Source: Lacinutrix sp. WUR7 (GTDB taxonomy: Bacteria; Bacteroidota; Bacteroidia; Flavobacteriales; Flavobacteriaceae). From it: a stretch of 64,000 nucleotides of DNA. The stretch covers positions 2,366,001 to 2,430,000 of the forward strand of contig NZ_CP045067.1 in the NCBI RefSeq assembly GCF_016864015.1. The letters run 5' to 3'. Positions 20,766 to 29,363 of the stretch are shown piece by piece. Below the pieces are notes generated by a model, which saw nothing but the letters and a program-made list of their open reading frames with translations, made no database searches and was not told the origin of the DNA. The position numbers and the translations under genes are program-made. Position 1 is the stretch's first letter. Every line of letters begins with the position of its first letter.

Positions 20766-22709
20766 ATGAAATTATATAAACTTACATTAATTGCATTTTT
20801 TGGTTTCTTTATATCTATAGGATATGCTCAAAAAGGAAAAATTAAAAAAGCAAATAAAGATTATGATCAATTTAGCTATGTGAAAACAAGTGAAATTTTG
20901 CTTGAAGTAGCTAAAGAAGGATACAAGTCTGTCGATTTATTCCAAAAACTTGGTAACTCATTCTATTTTAATAATAAAATGGAAGATGCAGCTAAATGGT
21001 ATGGCGAATTAGTGGCTTTAAATGAACCTTTAGAAGCCGAATATTACTTTAGATATGCACAAGCATTAAAATATAGTGAAAACTATGAAGAGTCTGATAA
21101 ATGGATGAAAAAATTCAACGACTCTAAATCCAATGATTCTAGAGGAAGAGCATTTGCTTCTACTGTAGATTATCTTGCTAAAATTGAAGCAGCTAGTAAA
21201 GATTTTGAAGTAACCAATATGGACTTTAATTCTGAAGTTTCAGATTTTGGAACAACACAATATAAAGACAAATTAATATTTGCTTCCTCCAGAGGAGATG
21301 GAAAAATTTATCAATGGAATAATCAACCTTTCTTAGATTTATACGCAGTAGAAAAACAAGAAGATGGTACTTATATTAATGTAGAAAACTATGATGAAAC
21401 AGTAAATACACCATATCATGAATCTACACCCTCGTTTACCCCAGATGATCAATTAATGTTTTTTACTCGTAATAATTATACCAATAAAAAACTAAAAAGA
21501 GATAGTAAAGATATTACTAGATTAAAAATATACAGAGCGAGATTACAAGATGATAAAACTTGGGGAGATATTGAGTCTGTACATTTTAATAGTAACCAGT
21601 ATAGTGTAGCACATCCATCTATTAACGTATACGGAACAAAATTATACTTTGCTTCAGATATGCCAGATACCCAAGGAGAATCCGATCTTTATGTTGTAGA
21701 TATAAATACAGATGGTACTTTAGGAAAGCCTGTAAATTTAGGCTCTAAAATAAATACAGAAGGACAAGAAACATTTCCTTTTATTAATGAAAAAGGAGAT
21801 CTATTCTTTTCATCTAATGGATATCCTGGTTTAGGAGGATTGGATGTATATGTTATTAGAAATTTTGAAAATAAATACGAAAGTAATTCTGCTATAGTTG
21901 TAGAAAATATTGCGAAACCTATTAACAGTCCGCAAGATGATTTTGGTTACTATGAAAACTTAGGAACTAATGAAGGCTTTTTCTCGTCGAATAGACTAAA
22001 CGGAAAAGGAGATGATGATATTTATAGTTTTGCTGCAAAAGAAACGAAATGTGAGCAAATTGTTGAAGGTAAAGTTAAAGATAAAAATTCTAGAGAATTA
22101 ATACCTCAAGCTACAGTTATTTTATTTGATAAAGACGGAAAAGAAATGCAAAGATTAGAAGTTTCAGAGGATGCCGCTTTTAGTTTTAATTTAGACTGTG
22201 AAGAAGAATATTTAGTGCGTGCTCAAAAACAAGATTATGCTTCAGACGAAGTACGTTTTACAACTCCAAGTACAAAACAAGAATTAGACTTAGAACTTAA
22301 CCTCTCTAAAGAACTTAGAGAAATTGTTGTAGGTACCGATTTAGCTAAAGTATTAGATATTCCAATTATCTATTTCGATTTTGATAAATCGGATATTAGA
22401 CCAGACGCAGCTTTAGAATTACAAAAAGTAATTGCTGTAATGAAGCAATATCCTAATATGAAAATAGATGTACGTTCGCATACCGATTCTAGAGCTCCTT
22501 ATAGTTATAACGAATCACTATCTAAAAGAAGAAATAAATCAACCATAGCACATATCATTAAAGTTGGTTTAATAGACGCAAATAGATTAACAGGGAATGG
22601 TTATGGTGAAAGAAGATTAATAAATAGATGTTCAGATGGTGTACCATGTACAGAAGAAGAACACCAGCTTAACAGACGTAGCGAGTTTATTGTAGTTTCT
22701 ATGGACTAA
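20766..22709 (+). CDS. PorE-like OmpA family protein (TPR, PD40 propeller, CRD, OmpA)
   Basis: The 647-residue product has a signal peptide (cut near GYAQ), TPR-like helices (about 25-135), WD40/PD40 beta-propeller motifs (about 150-425; e.g. DKLIFASSRGDGK, GDLFFSSNGYPGLGG, GTNEGFFSSNR), a carboxypeptidase-regulatory-like domain (about 435-510, VEGKVKDKNSRELIPQA), and a C-terminal OmpA peptidoglycan-binding domain (about 530-645, IYFDFDKSDIRPDAA, RSHTDSRAP). This domain order matches PorE of the T9SS, which ties the outer-membrane machine to peptidoglycan. It starts 11 bp after the PorP/SprF stop, so the two are surely cotranscribed. Inference: it anchors or assists secretion of the giant protein rather than being the core PorE, since Bacteroidota carry several paralogs. 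Confidence 0.9.
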   Translation: MKLYKLTLIAFFGFFISIGYAQKGKIKKANKDYDQFSYVKTSEILLEVAKEGYKSVDLFQKLGNSFYFNNKMEDAAKWYGELVALNEPLEAEYYFRYAQALKYSENYEESDKWMKKFNDSKSNDSRGRAFASTVDYLAKIEAASKDFEVTNMDFNSEVSDFGTTQYKDKLIFASSRGDGKIYQWNNQPFLDLYAVEKQEDGTYINVENYDETVNTPYHESTPSFTPDDQLMFFTRNNYTNKKLKRDSKDITRLKIYRARLQDDKTWGDIESVHFNSNQYSVAHPSINVYGTKLYFASDMPDTQGESDLYVVDINTDGTLGKPVNLGSKINTEGQETFPFINEKGDLFFSSNGYPGLGGLDVYVIRNFENKYESNSAIVVENIAKPINSPQDDFGYYENLGTNEGFFSSNRLNGKGDDDIYSFAAKETKCEQIVEGKVKDKNSRELIPQATVILFDKDGKEMQRLEVSEDAAFSFNLDCEEEYLVRAQKQDYASDEVRFTTPSTKQELDLELNLSKELREIVVGTDLAKVLDIPIIYFDFDKSDIRPDAALELQKVIAVMKQYPNMKIDVRSHTDSRAPYSYNESLSKRRNKSTIAHIIKVGLIDANRLTGNGYGERRLINRCSDGVPCTEEEHQLNRRSEFIVVSMD

Positions 22710-22732
22710 CAAAAAAATAGAGTAAACAAAAA

Positions 22733-22762
22733 ACCACCAAGAAATTGGTGGTTTTTTGTTTT
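22733..22762 (+). terminator. Rho-independent terminator of the adhesin operon
   Basis: ACCACCAA and TTGGTGGT form a perfect 8-bp stem with a GAAA loop, followed by TTTTTGTTTT. It lies 24 bp after the PorE-like stop codon. Confidence 0.9.
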
Positions 22763-22780
22763 AATAAAATGTGTAAAATA

Positions 22781-22811
22781 AAAAAGCAAGCTTAAATTAA
22801 GCTTGCTTTTT
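22781..22811 (-). terminator. Terminator of the tRNA-Arg transcript
   Basis: A 15-bp nearly continuous palindrome (AAAAAGCAAGCTTAA and its complement) sits immediately 3' of the tRNA on the minus strand and ends in a T run in that orientation. Confidence 0.8.
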
Positions 22812-22815
22812 TTCG

Positions 22816-22889
22816 TGACCTCGACTGGATTCAAACCAGTAACCTCTTGAGCCGTAATCAAGTGCGCTATTCAGTTGCGCCACGAGGCC
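22816..22889 (-). tRNA. tRNA-Arg (anticodon ACG)
   Basis: Read on the minus strand, 74 nt fold as a complete cloverleaf. The acceptor GGCCTCG pairs with CGAGGTC (one G-U). The anticodon arm is CTTGA / TTACGGC / TCAAG with anticodon ACG. The T arm is ACTGG / TTTGAAT / CCAGT. The discriminator base is A, and CCA is not encoded. The A34 is expected to be changed to inosine and to read CGU, CGC and CGA. Confidence 0.96.
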
Positions 22890-22902
22890 TTTTTTGTGGG
22901 TG

Positions 22903-22933
22903 CAAATATATTTCTTTTTAATAGAAACACAAA
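22903..22933 (-). promoter_or_regulatory. Promoter of tRNA-Arg
   Basis: On the minus strand a -7 element TATATTTG (22903-22910) matches the Bacteroidota consensus TAnnTTTG. It is preceded, 19 bp away, by TTTG (22930-22933). The tRNA begins 13 bp after the -7 box. Nothing else is seen between here and 23100. Confidence 0.75.
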
Positions 22934-23100
22934 GCAAACTTAAATTTTTATTTATTTTTTTTTACGAGTAATATTATGCACAAATAATAGGCGGAGTTTA
23001 TATCACATTTAAAGAGAAAGGAAGCAAGTTCAATTGCTTGAAATCGTATGAGTTGTGAGTTCTTTTACGTTCCTTTTAATAGGAAGATGAAAAATTGTAA

Positions 23101-23253
23101 TTAATCTAAAGCGTTTTTGGTGACATAAAGTTTCCAACCAAAAATAGCCATTTGTAGTTTTGAGGCTTTGCTTAAATCCAATCGCTGTTTCGTGAAACTA
23201 GGTAATATGGTTTTATTAAGCTTTGCTAATATTTTAAACGCTTTATTTTTCAT
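23101..23253 (-). CDS. Small conserved basic protein of about 50 residues
   Basis: The start at 23253 gives MKNKAFKILAKLNKTILPS..., 50 residues; a longer reading from 23283 adds ten residues that look non-coding. The product is Lys-rich, with an amphipathic N-terminal helix and a C-terminal segment LQMAIFGWKLYVTKNALD. I recall proteins of this size and sequence across Flavobacteriaceae, sometimes labelled SsrA-binding protein. It has none of the SmpB fold and is far shorter than the usual 150 or so residues, so that label is doubtful. Function unknown. Confidence 0.65.
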   Translation of the reverse strand: MKNKAFKILAKLNKTILPSFTKQRLDLSKASKLQMAIFGWKLYVTKNALD

Positions 23254-23283
23254 TGTTAAAAAGGGTGTATTCCTATAGTGCAA

Positions 23284-23867
23284 AATTATTGCTTTAAATA
23301 GACGTAGCCAAATATACCTTTTTTATAAAAGAGTAAAACTTATTCTAGACTAAGTTTTACTAGGTTATATGCTACAGCATAGAAATAATAAGTTCAATTA
23401 AAGTGGTTACAAGTGTCATCATAATTTTAGGGGATATTGGTTAATAAAGCGTTTCGTTTTTCTAATGTTTTTTCAATATATATGTTTTTAAAAGCATGTT
23501 CCAAATGTTTTAGTCAAAAACAATGAAGTTGTGTATGGTATTATAACTAAAATGAAGATTTATGTTATTAATTGTTATGCAGTTGTCTTGATATGTGTTT
23601 TAGTATGTAATATTTTTTATTGATATTGTTGTTATTTGTAATTGTTCAAGGGGGTTTCTAGACGTTTTTTGTAAAACGAAGGCTTTCTTTTATCAAAACA
23701 GATGGTATTTATCTGTTTTCATCTTTTTTTAGGATTTCTAAAGGCTTAAAACAGTATCTTTTTTTCGTGTAGATTTTTTTCTATAAGTGTTAAAGTTATG
23801 CATTTCCTGAGGCTAAAATCTACTTAAACCCAAACGGATACGTACTTTTACAAAAAATTCCCGCCTA
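23284..23867. other. Intergenic AT-rich region, 584 bp
   Basis: No ORF with coding character is seen on either strand. The likely promoter of the endonuclease gene is in the last 30 bp (TACTTTTA at 23843-23850, a near match to TAnnTTTG, without a clear TTTG partner). A short dyad ATGCT-AC-AGCAT lies near 23370. I recognise nothing else. Confidence 0.5.
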
Positions 23868-25847
23868 ATGAAAAAGTATTACATGTTATTGATATGTTTA
23901 GTCATATATCAATTTTCCTTCACTCAAATTGTTATCAATGAAGTCGATTGCGACACACCAAGTACAGACGACAAAGAATTTATAGAACTTAAATCAGCTA
24001 CACCCAATTTTCCACTAGATGGTTATGTGTTAGTTTTATTTAATGGTAATGGAGATGACAGCTATTTTGCTTTAGATTTAGATGGTTACCAAACAGATCC
24101 TAATGGTTTGTTTTTAATCGGTAGTACTACAGTGGAACCTTTTCCGCAATTACTTATTTCAATAAATACCATTCAAAATGGTGCCGATGCAGTTGCCATT
24201 TATTTGGGCGATGATTCTGATTTTCCAGAGGAAACACCTGCTACACAAACCAATTTAATTGATGCCTTGCTTTATGATACTTCAGATTCTGATGATACTG
24301 GGCTAATGGCAGCTTTGGGAGTTACGGTACAAACCAATGAAGGTAGTAGTGGTAATACAAATTCCGTACAACTTCTTCAAGATGGTTCTTACGTATCTAC
24401 AACGCCAACACCAAGAGCGGTTAATGATGGAGTAGGTATAGCTGTTACTGCAATTAGCATGTATACAAGTCAAACCATATATAATGAAGGAGACACGTTT
24501 GATATTGTTTTTTCTACGGAAGAAAACGTAACTGAAAATTTGACTTTTAGTTTTACATTAAATAATTACGGGTTTAATGCTACCGATTTTACAGGGGACA
24601 CAACCGTAACTATTCCTAATGGATCTAATACGGTAATAACAACGATAACTATTATAAACGATACCTTAGATGAAGGTGATGAAGAACCACTAGTGAGATT
24701 TTCTAGCTTAGATTGGCCATACATTGCAAACAATAATTTTTTAAAATTAAGAGCTGTTGATGATGATTATACCATGGCTAATTTTGGAACACCAGTAAAT
24801 CAGTTTGATCCAATTTTAGGAAACGTTACCAGCACACAACCTGCAGGATATTATGATAGCTTAGATGGTTTGCAAGACGATGCTTTGCGTCAAGCGGTAC
24901 AGGATATTATTGCCGAAGAAGGTGTGGTAAGAGCACAAACATATACAGATGTAATTGATATTTTAAGAGAAGCAGATCAAAACCCAGAGCATAGTAATGA
25001 GGTTTGGTTATTGTATACAGAACAAGGTAGATCTAAGTTAGATAATCATACTGGAGGTAGCAGTACAGGTTTGTGGAATAGAGAGCATACCTATCCACAA
25101 TCTCGTGGTACTTTTAAAGCTAGAGAAGGAGATGATATTGCAGATGGAAAAGAAATTTATTGGAATACCACAGCAGATTCGCTTCGTCATGGTTATTCAG
25201 ATGCACACGCTTTAAGAGCGGCAGATGGACCAGAAAATAGCTCACGTAACAATAAAAATTATGGAGACCCACTTTTAGGTGGATATAATGGGCCAGAAAA
25301 TACGGCGGGAAGTTTTTACGGAGACGTGGCTAGAAGTGTTTTTTATATGGCAGTTAGATATAATGGGTTAGAACTTGTTAATGGCTATCCAGTTGATGAG
25401 GATGCAAACGACGGAACACTTGGAGATTTAGCAACCTTACTAGAATGGCATAGAAATGATCCGCCAGATGATTATGAAATGAACAGAAACAACGTAGTCT
25501 ATACTTGGCAGTTTAATAGAAACCCATTTATTGATGAGCCAGATTTAGTAGAGTACATTTGGGGAGATCAAGTAGCTCCAGATATAACTTGGGATCAAGG
25601 ACTAACTATTGCAGAATCAAATGAACTTCAGGTGCAAGTATATCCTAATCCAGCAACAGATAAGGTTTATATTAACGGACTTTTAAATAAAGCTACAGTG
25701 GAAGTTTTCTCTGTGGAAGGACGAAAATTAGAAAACTATACGATTACCGGTAATTCCGTTTTAAACATCAACCTTTCTAGTGGCATGTATTTGTTTAAAA
25801 TTACTTCGGAAGATAAAGCAACGATTAAGAAAATAGTGATTCAATAA
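23868..25847 (+). CDS. Secreted endonuclease I with T9SS type A sorting domain
   Basis: The 659-residue product has a signal peptide (MKKYYMLLICLVIYQFSFTQ); an N-terminal lamin-tail-like domain (IVINEVDCDTPSTDDKEFIE, about 20-170); a Calx-beta-like segment (about 190-290); an endonuclease I nuclease domain (about 310-560); and a type A T9SS C-terminal domain (VQVYPNPATDKVYINGL to the end). The nuclease active-site region is visible as WNREHTYPQS (His407) and RHGYSDAHALRAAD. Endonuclease I enzymes are nonspecific DNases or RNases; here the enzyme would be exported to the cell surface or medium, perhaps to use extracellular DNA. It is transcribed alone and stops at a shared terminator. Confidence 0.9.
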   Translation: MKKYYMLLICLVIYQFSFTQIVINEVDCDTPSTDDKEFIELKSATPNFPLDGYVLVLFNGNGDDSYFALDLDGYQTDPNGLFLIGSTTVEPFPQLLISINTIQNGADAVAIYLGDDSDFPEETPATQTNLIDALLYDTSDSDDTGLMAALGVTVQTNEGSSGNTNSVQLLQDGSYVSTTPTPRAVNDGVGIAVTAISMYTSQTIYNEGDTFDIVFSTEENVTENLTFSFTLNNYGFNATDFTGDTTVTIPNGSNTVITTITIINDTLDEGDEEPLVRFSSLDWPYIANNNFLKLRAVDDDYTMANFGTPVNQFDPILGNVTSTQPAGYYDSLDGLQDDALRQAVQDIIAEEGVVRAQTYTDVIDILREADQNPEHSNEVWLLYTEQGRSKLDNHTGGSSTGLWNREHTYPQSRGTFKAREGDDIADGKEIYWNTTADSLRHGYSDAHALRAADGPENSSRNNKNYGDPLLGGYNGPENTAGSFYGDVARSVFYMAVRYNGLELVNGYPVDEDANDGTLGDLATLLEWHRNDPPDDYEMNRNNVVYTWQFNRNPFIDEPDLVEYIWGDQVAPDITWDQGLTIAESNELQVQVYPNPATDKVYINGLLNKATVEVFSVEGRKLENYTITGNSVLNINLSSGMYLFKITSEDKATIKKIVIQ

Positions 25848-25864
25848 AAAGTATCACAATAAAA

Positions 25865-25893
25865 AAAATCGCAAACAGAACGTTTGCGATTTT
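25865..25893. terminator. Bidirectional terminator between convergent genes
   Basis: AAAATCGCAAAC and GTTTGCGATTTT form a 12-bp stem with a 5-base loop and T runs on both strands. It serves the endonuclease gene (+) and the M56 gene (-). Confidence 0.85.
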
Positions 25894-25919
25894 TTTTATG
25901 CTTGGTTTTAACTAAAATA

Positions 25920-27839
25920 TTATTTTTTGGTGGTCACCTGTATCACACCATTTTTTGCCTTATCTCCATAGATTCTTGTGTGCTTTTCTCCTTTAACAAC
26001 ATTCATACTTGCAATGTTATTTGGGTCTAGATTTTCCAGTTCTTCCCTTGTAGATTCTTTATTGTCTATAAATATTAAAGGGCTGCTTATGTCATCAGTA
26101 GAAATAAATAAAGAATTTCCAATATTAGATTTTATATATTTCACATCTTGTTCTTCTTTATTGTCAGTATGCCAAATAGTTTCCTTGTCTCCTTCAATAA
26201 TAATATCTTCGTTAATTATATTTCCATTTTTTTCTTTTGTTTGAATTATCATGTGTTTGGAGTTTGGACTAAGTGATTTATTACTTGTAAATGAATATAC
26301 CTTTTTTTCGGTTTTAAAAATTTTTCCGTCTTTTATGATATTTCCGTCTTTATCCTGAGTAATAATTTTTATATCATTAGTAGCACCTTCTTCAACAACC
26401 CAAGTTTTACTTTCTTTTCCTTGTTTAATATCTTCAGTTATTATATTTCCATCTTTATCTTTCGTTATAAAAAGTACTTTTTCTTTGTTTTCTGAAGCAT
26501 CCGTATTTAAATCTATAATAGTAGCTTTTCTTTGTACCATTACTTTGTGGTCTTTGTTGTTTTCATCTTCAACAATAACTTCCTTATTGTGGTTGGCATT
26601 TTTTTCTTCTTCCGTTAAAATATTAACGTTACTTCCAGAACCAGATTTTACAATTTTAGTCTTGCCATCTTCCGTAATAAATATTTCTTCGTCTTCTATA
26701 GTGCTAATAGAAATACTATAGTCTTCACTATTATACGTGATTTTAATAGGTTTAATGGCGTTATTCGAATTAGAACTAAACTTGGTTTTTGTCTTTTTAG
26801 AACTTGCTTCAATCTTAATAGCTATGATTTCATTGTTGTTATTTCTTTTGATGCTTTTAAAATCAAGAGTTACGTCTTTAGTTTTAAAATCGAAGGTTAT
26901 TTTGTCTAATACAGCATCTGTGAAATCCTTATTAATTAGCACCGTTTCAATAACTTCAGTAGTTTGTGTGGAATGAAAAGCATTTCCATTCAAGTACACT
27001 TCTTTCGTATTAAAACTCATTAAAAACAACGCTAATAACGGCAATATAAAAGCATACTTTAATAGATTTAATTTATTGGATTTTGATTTGTGTAACATAA
27101 CGATTCGTTTTTTGATTAATGAAGTGTAAAAATTATTTGTTAGCTCTAATTGCGGATTAGAAACAGTCGTTTTAAGTAGAACATAGGCATAACTTTTTTT
27201 ACAAGAAGAGATACGCTGCGCATTTTTGTCGGCAATAAACTCCAGGTTTTGCTGCATTTCTTTTTTGTAAAACCAGATAAACGGATTAAACCAAAATATA
27301 ACCGTCGCTAATTGTATTAAAATAATATCCATAGAATGCAAATGCTTGGCATGTGCTTTTTCGTGATTAATGATATGTGTTAATTCGGTAGTATTAAATT
27401 GTTTTGCATTATAAACAATGAAATTGAAAAACGAAAATGGAGAAGTGGCAGCTTCCGTTTCTATGATTTGAAAACCATTAATGGCTTCCGTCTTTTTATT
27501 CTTTAATAAACGAAACAAAGAAGTGCATTCTAAAACCAACTTTATCAAAAAGAAACTGACACCAAGTAAGTACATACTACTTAAAATGTTAAAAGTGTAA
27601 TCTGAATCTGTTACGGTTGCAATACTTCCTCCGGTTTCTGTAAATGCCGAAATATCGAAGGCGTGCTGCGAAGCTTCTATATAAATAGGAATCACTAATA
27701 AAGGCAAACCAACAGTCGCTAATACACCTATTAATAAAAACCATCGGTTGCTTTCAAAAAAAGTTTCCCGTTGCAAAAACAATTTGTAGCATAAATAGAA
27801 TAGAGCAGTAATGACAGGTGCTTTTATTAAATATTCCAT
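25920..27839 (-). CDS. M56 (BlaR1-like) membrane metallopeptidase
   Basis: The 639-residue product has N-terminal transmembrane helices (about 5-25, 35-55, 85-110) and a cytoplasmic zinc-peptidase domain with HEKAH (His159-His163) and the downstream LEFIADKNA motif carrying the third ligand. A fourth helix is near 260-280, followed by a long periplasmic region of about 350 residues. That region has recurring KDGNII-ED type segments and ends in IYGDKAKNGVIQVTTKK, which resembles the plug-type tail found on many Bacteroidota M56 proteins and TonB-linked receptors. In the BlaR1/MecR1 paradigm a signal triggers the peptidase to inactivate a BlaI repressor. The blaI-like gene is 2 bp upstream in the same operon. 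The inducing signal is unknown, and no beta-lactamase gene lies nearby. Confidence 0.88.
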   Translation of the reverse strand: MEYLIKAPVITALFYLCYKLFLQRETFFESNRWFLLIGVLATVGLPLLVIPIYIEASQHAFDISAFTETGGSIATVTDSDYTFNILSSMYLLGVSFFLIKLVLECTSLFRLLKNKKTEAINGFQIIETEAATSPFSFFNFIVYNAKQFNTTELTHIINHEKAHAKHLHSMDIILIQLATVIFWFNPFIWFYKKEMQQNLEFIADKNAQRISSCKKSYAYVLLKTTVSNPQLELTNNFYTSLIKKRIVMLHKSKSNKLNLLKYAFILPLLALFLMSFNTKEVYLNGNAFHSTQTTEVIETVLINKDFTDAVLDKITFDFKTKDVTLDFKSIKRNNNNEIIAIKIEASSKKTKTKFSSNSNNAIKPIKITYNSEDYSISISTIEDEEIFITEDGKTKIVKSGSGSNVNILTEEEKNANHNKEVIVEDENNKDHKVMVQRKATIIDLNTDASENKEKVLFITKDKDGNIITEDIKQGKESKTWVVEEGATNDIKIITQDKDGNIIKDGKIFKTEKKVYSFTSNKSLSPNSKHMIIQTKEKNGNIINEDIIIEGDKETIWHTDNKEEQDVKYIKSNIGNSLFISTDDISSPLIFIDNKESTREELENLDPNNIASMNVVKGEKHTRIYGDKAKNGVIQVTTKK

Positions 27840-27841
27840 GC

Positions 27842-28201
27842 TTATTTTTTTTGTTCAATTATGGAAATGATCTCCTTTAGTTCTGCAACACTTATTTTCT
27901 CTTCTTTGGCAAAAAAGGAAACTACATTTTTATAAGAGCTATTAAAGTAATTGTCTATGGCAGTGTTCATAAACTTCTTTTTATACGCTTCTTTAGTAAT
28001 AATAGGGAAGTATTGATGCGTTTTTCCGTAGGCAGTATAACTAACATAACCTTTCTCTTCCAGATTTCTAATAATTGTAGAAAGTGTATTGTAATGCGGT
28101 TTGTCGTCCGTTATTTCTTTTAAAACATCTTTTACAAATGCCTTTTCAAGCTTCCATAAAATGTGCATAATCTCTTCTTCTTTGTTGGTTAGTTTCTGCA
28201 T
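27842..28201 (-). CDS. BlaI/MecI/CopY family transcriptional repressor
   Basis: The product has 119 residues from the start chosen here (MQKLTNKEEEIMHILW); a start three codons upstream is also possible. A winged-helix DNA-binding domain is visible (about 1-75, with KPHYNTLSTIIRNLEEKGYV as recognition helix and wing), then a C-terminal dimerisation helix region. Length and sequence match BlaI/MecI. It sits directly before the M56 gene and faces a long palindrome about 70 bp upstream that fits an autoregulatory operator. Confidence 0.92.
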   Translation of the reverse strand: MQKLTNKEEEIMHILWKLEKAFVKDVLKEITDDKPHYNTLSTIIRNLEEKGYVSYTAYGKTHQYFPIITKEAYKKKFMNTAIDNYFNSSYKNVVSFFAKEEKISVAELKEIISIIEQKK

Positions 28202-28255
28202 CGAAAACATATTTTCGTTCCTATAAAAATGGGAATCTAATTAACTTCATCAAAT

Positions 28256-28303
28256 GTATAACTATTTGCACAGTTATACAACTATAGATATAGTTGTATA
28301 ACT
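28256..28303. promoter_or_regulatory. Probable BlaI-family operator (palindrome plus extra half-site)
   Basis: A perfect 15-bp inverted repeat (arms 28272-28286 and 28289-28303, left arm starting AGTTATACAACTAT) has a 2-bp centre. A third half-site TGTATAACT at 28256-28264 forms a second dyad with AGTTATACA at 28272-28280. BlaI/MecI operators are TACA/TGTA dyads, which is what these arms contain. The position between the two divergent genes could control both. Confidence 0.7.
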
Positions 28304-28314
28304 AAATTTATAGT

Positions 28315-28348
28315 TTTGTTTTTTCATTTAGAAGAAATACTATCTTCG
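28315..28348 (+). promoter_or_regulatory. Likely promoter of the Na+/Ca2+ exchanger gene
   Basis: TTTG (28315-28318) and TATCTTCG (28341-28348, one mismatch to TAnnTTTG) are 22 bp apart. The start codon follows 14 bp after the -7 box. The operator palindrome ends 11 bp upstream of the TTTG element. Confidence 0.45.
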
Positions 28349-28362
28349 TAAAAAAAATAATT

Positions 28363-29304
28363 ATGAGTATTGCTTTTTTAATTTTAGGCTTTGTTTTATT
28401 AGTAATAGGAGGTGAGTTTCTAGTTCGAGCTTCGGTTGCTTTATCCTTTAAATTAAACATATCTAAGATAGTTATTGGTATGACTGTGGTGTCTTTTGCG
28501 ACTTCAGCTCCAGAATTGCTAGTAAGTTTAAATGCAGCCTTGTCTGGTTCTCCAGCAATTGCTATAAATAATGTGGTAGGTTCTAATATCGCAAATATTG
28601 GTTTGGTGCTAGGTATTACGGCAATAGTTGGTGCTATTGGTGTTGATAAGTCTTTTTATAAGGTAAACTGGCCAGTAATGATGTTGTTTTCTATTGCTTT
28701 ATATTATTTTCTTTGGAATGATAACCAACTAACAGCAATAGAAGGAGGAATCCTTTTTACTGCTTTAATTGTATTCATCATCTTTTTAATTAGAAGTCAG
28801 AAAAACGCGGAAGTTTCCGAAGAAGTAGATGATGCTTTAGCAACCGTTTCCAATTTTAAAATGATTATTTGGTTACTTATAGGTGCTTTGGCTTTATACT
28901 TTGGTAGTGAATGGTTGGTAAAAGGAGCTACAGAAATTGCAACGCAACTTGGCGTAAGTGAAGCCGTAATTGGTGTTACTATGATTGCTATTGGAACTAG
29001 TGTTCCAGAATTAGCAGCGTCGGTAATTGCAGCAGCGAAACAAGAAAAAGCAATCTCTTTAGGGAACTTAATTGGTTCTAATATTTTTAATATTGGTTCT
29101 GTACTTGGTTTAACTTCTATAATAAAAACCATTCCGGTAACCGAGCCTTTAATACTATCTCGCGATATCTTTTGGATGCTAATCTTTGCTTCTCTAGTTC
29201 TGGTTTTAGCATTGCTTCCAAAAAGACATGAGATTAATAAAATTAAGGGATTTGGCTTAGTTATGCTTTACGGTATTTTTATTGTCTTAGTGTTTAGAGG
29301 ATAA
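28363..29304 (+). CDS. Calcium/sodium antiporter (CaCA family, YrbG-like)
   Basis: The 313-residue product has ten predicted membrane helices in two homologous halves. Each half carries the ion-binding alpha repeat: SFATSAPELLVSL with NNVVGSNIANIG in the first, and AIGTSVPELAASV with GNLIGSNIFNIG in the second. The acidic Glu of APEL/VPEL is the expected cation ligand. Proteins of this family exchange Ca2+ for Na+ (some also K+) across the inner membrane. It is alone in its operon and divergent from the BlaI gene, with whose operator it shares an upstream region. Confidence 0.93.
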   Translation: MSIAFLILGFVLLVIGGEFLVRASVALSFKLNISKIVIGMTVVSFATSAPELLVSLNAALSGSPAIAINNVVGSNIANIGLVLGITAIVGAIGVDKSFYKVNWPVMMLFSIALYYFLWNDNQLTAIEGGILFTALIVFIIFLIRSQKNAEVSEEVDDALATVSNFKMIIWLLIGALALYFGSEWLVKGATEIATQLGVSEAVIGVTMIAIGTSVPELAASVIAAAKQEKAISLGNLIGSNIFNIGSVLGLTSIIKTIPVTEPLILSRDIFWMLIFASLVLVLALLPKRHEINKIKGFGLVMLYGIFIVLVFRG

Positions 29305-29305
29305 A

Positions 29306-29335
29306 AAAAAGGCTATCTATACAGATAGCCTTTTT
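29306..29335. terminator. Bidirectional terminator between the antiporter and GSII genes
   Basis: GGCTATCT pairs with AGATAGCC around ATAC, flanked by an A run on the left and a T run on the right. Confidence 0.85.
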
Positions 29336-29363
29336 AATGGATAATTAAATAATGTAAATGGTA

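Noticed and set aside
1-22709. Calling the giant gene sprB and the next gene sprF
   Set aside because: Size, type B tail and gene order resemble sprB-sprF, but SdrD repeats and missing sprC/sprD neighbours do not prove orthology, so no symbol is given.
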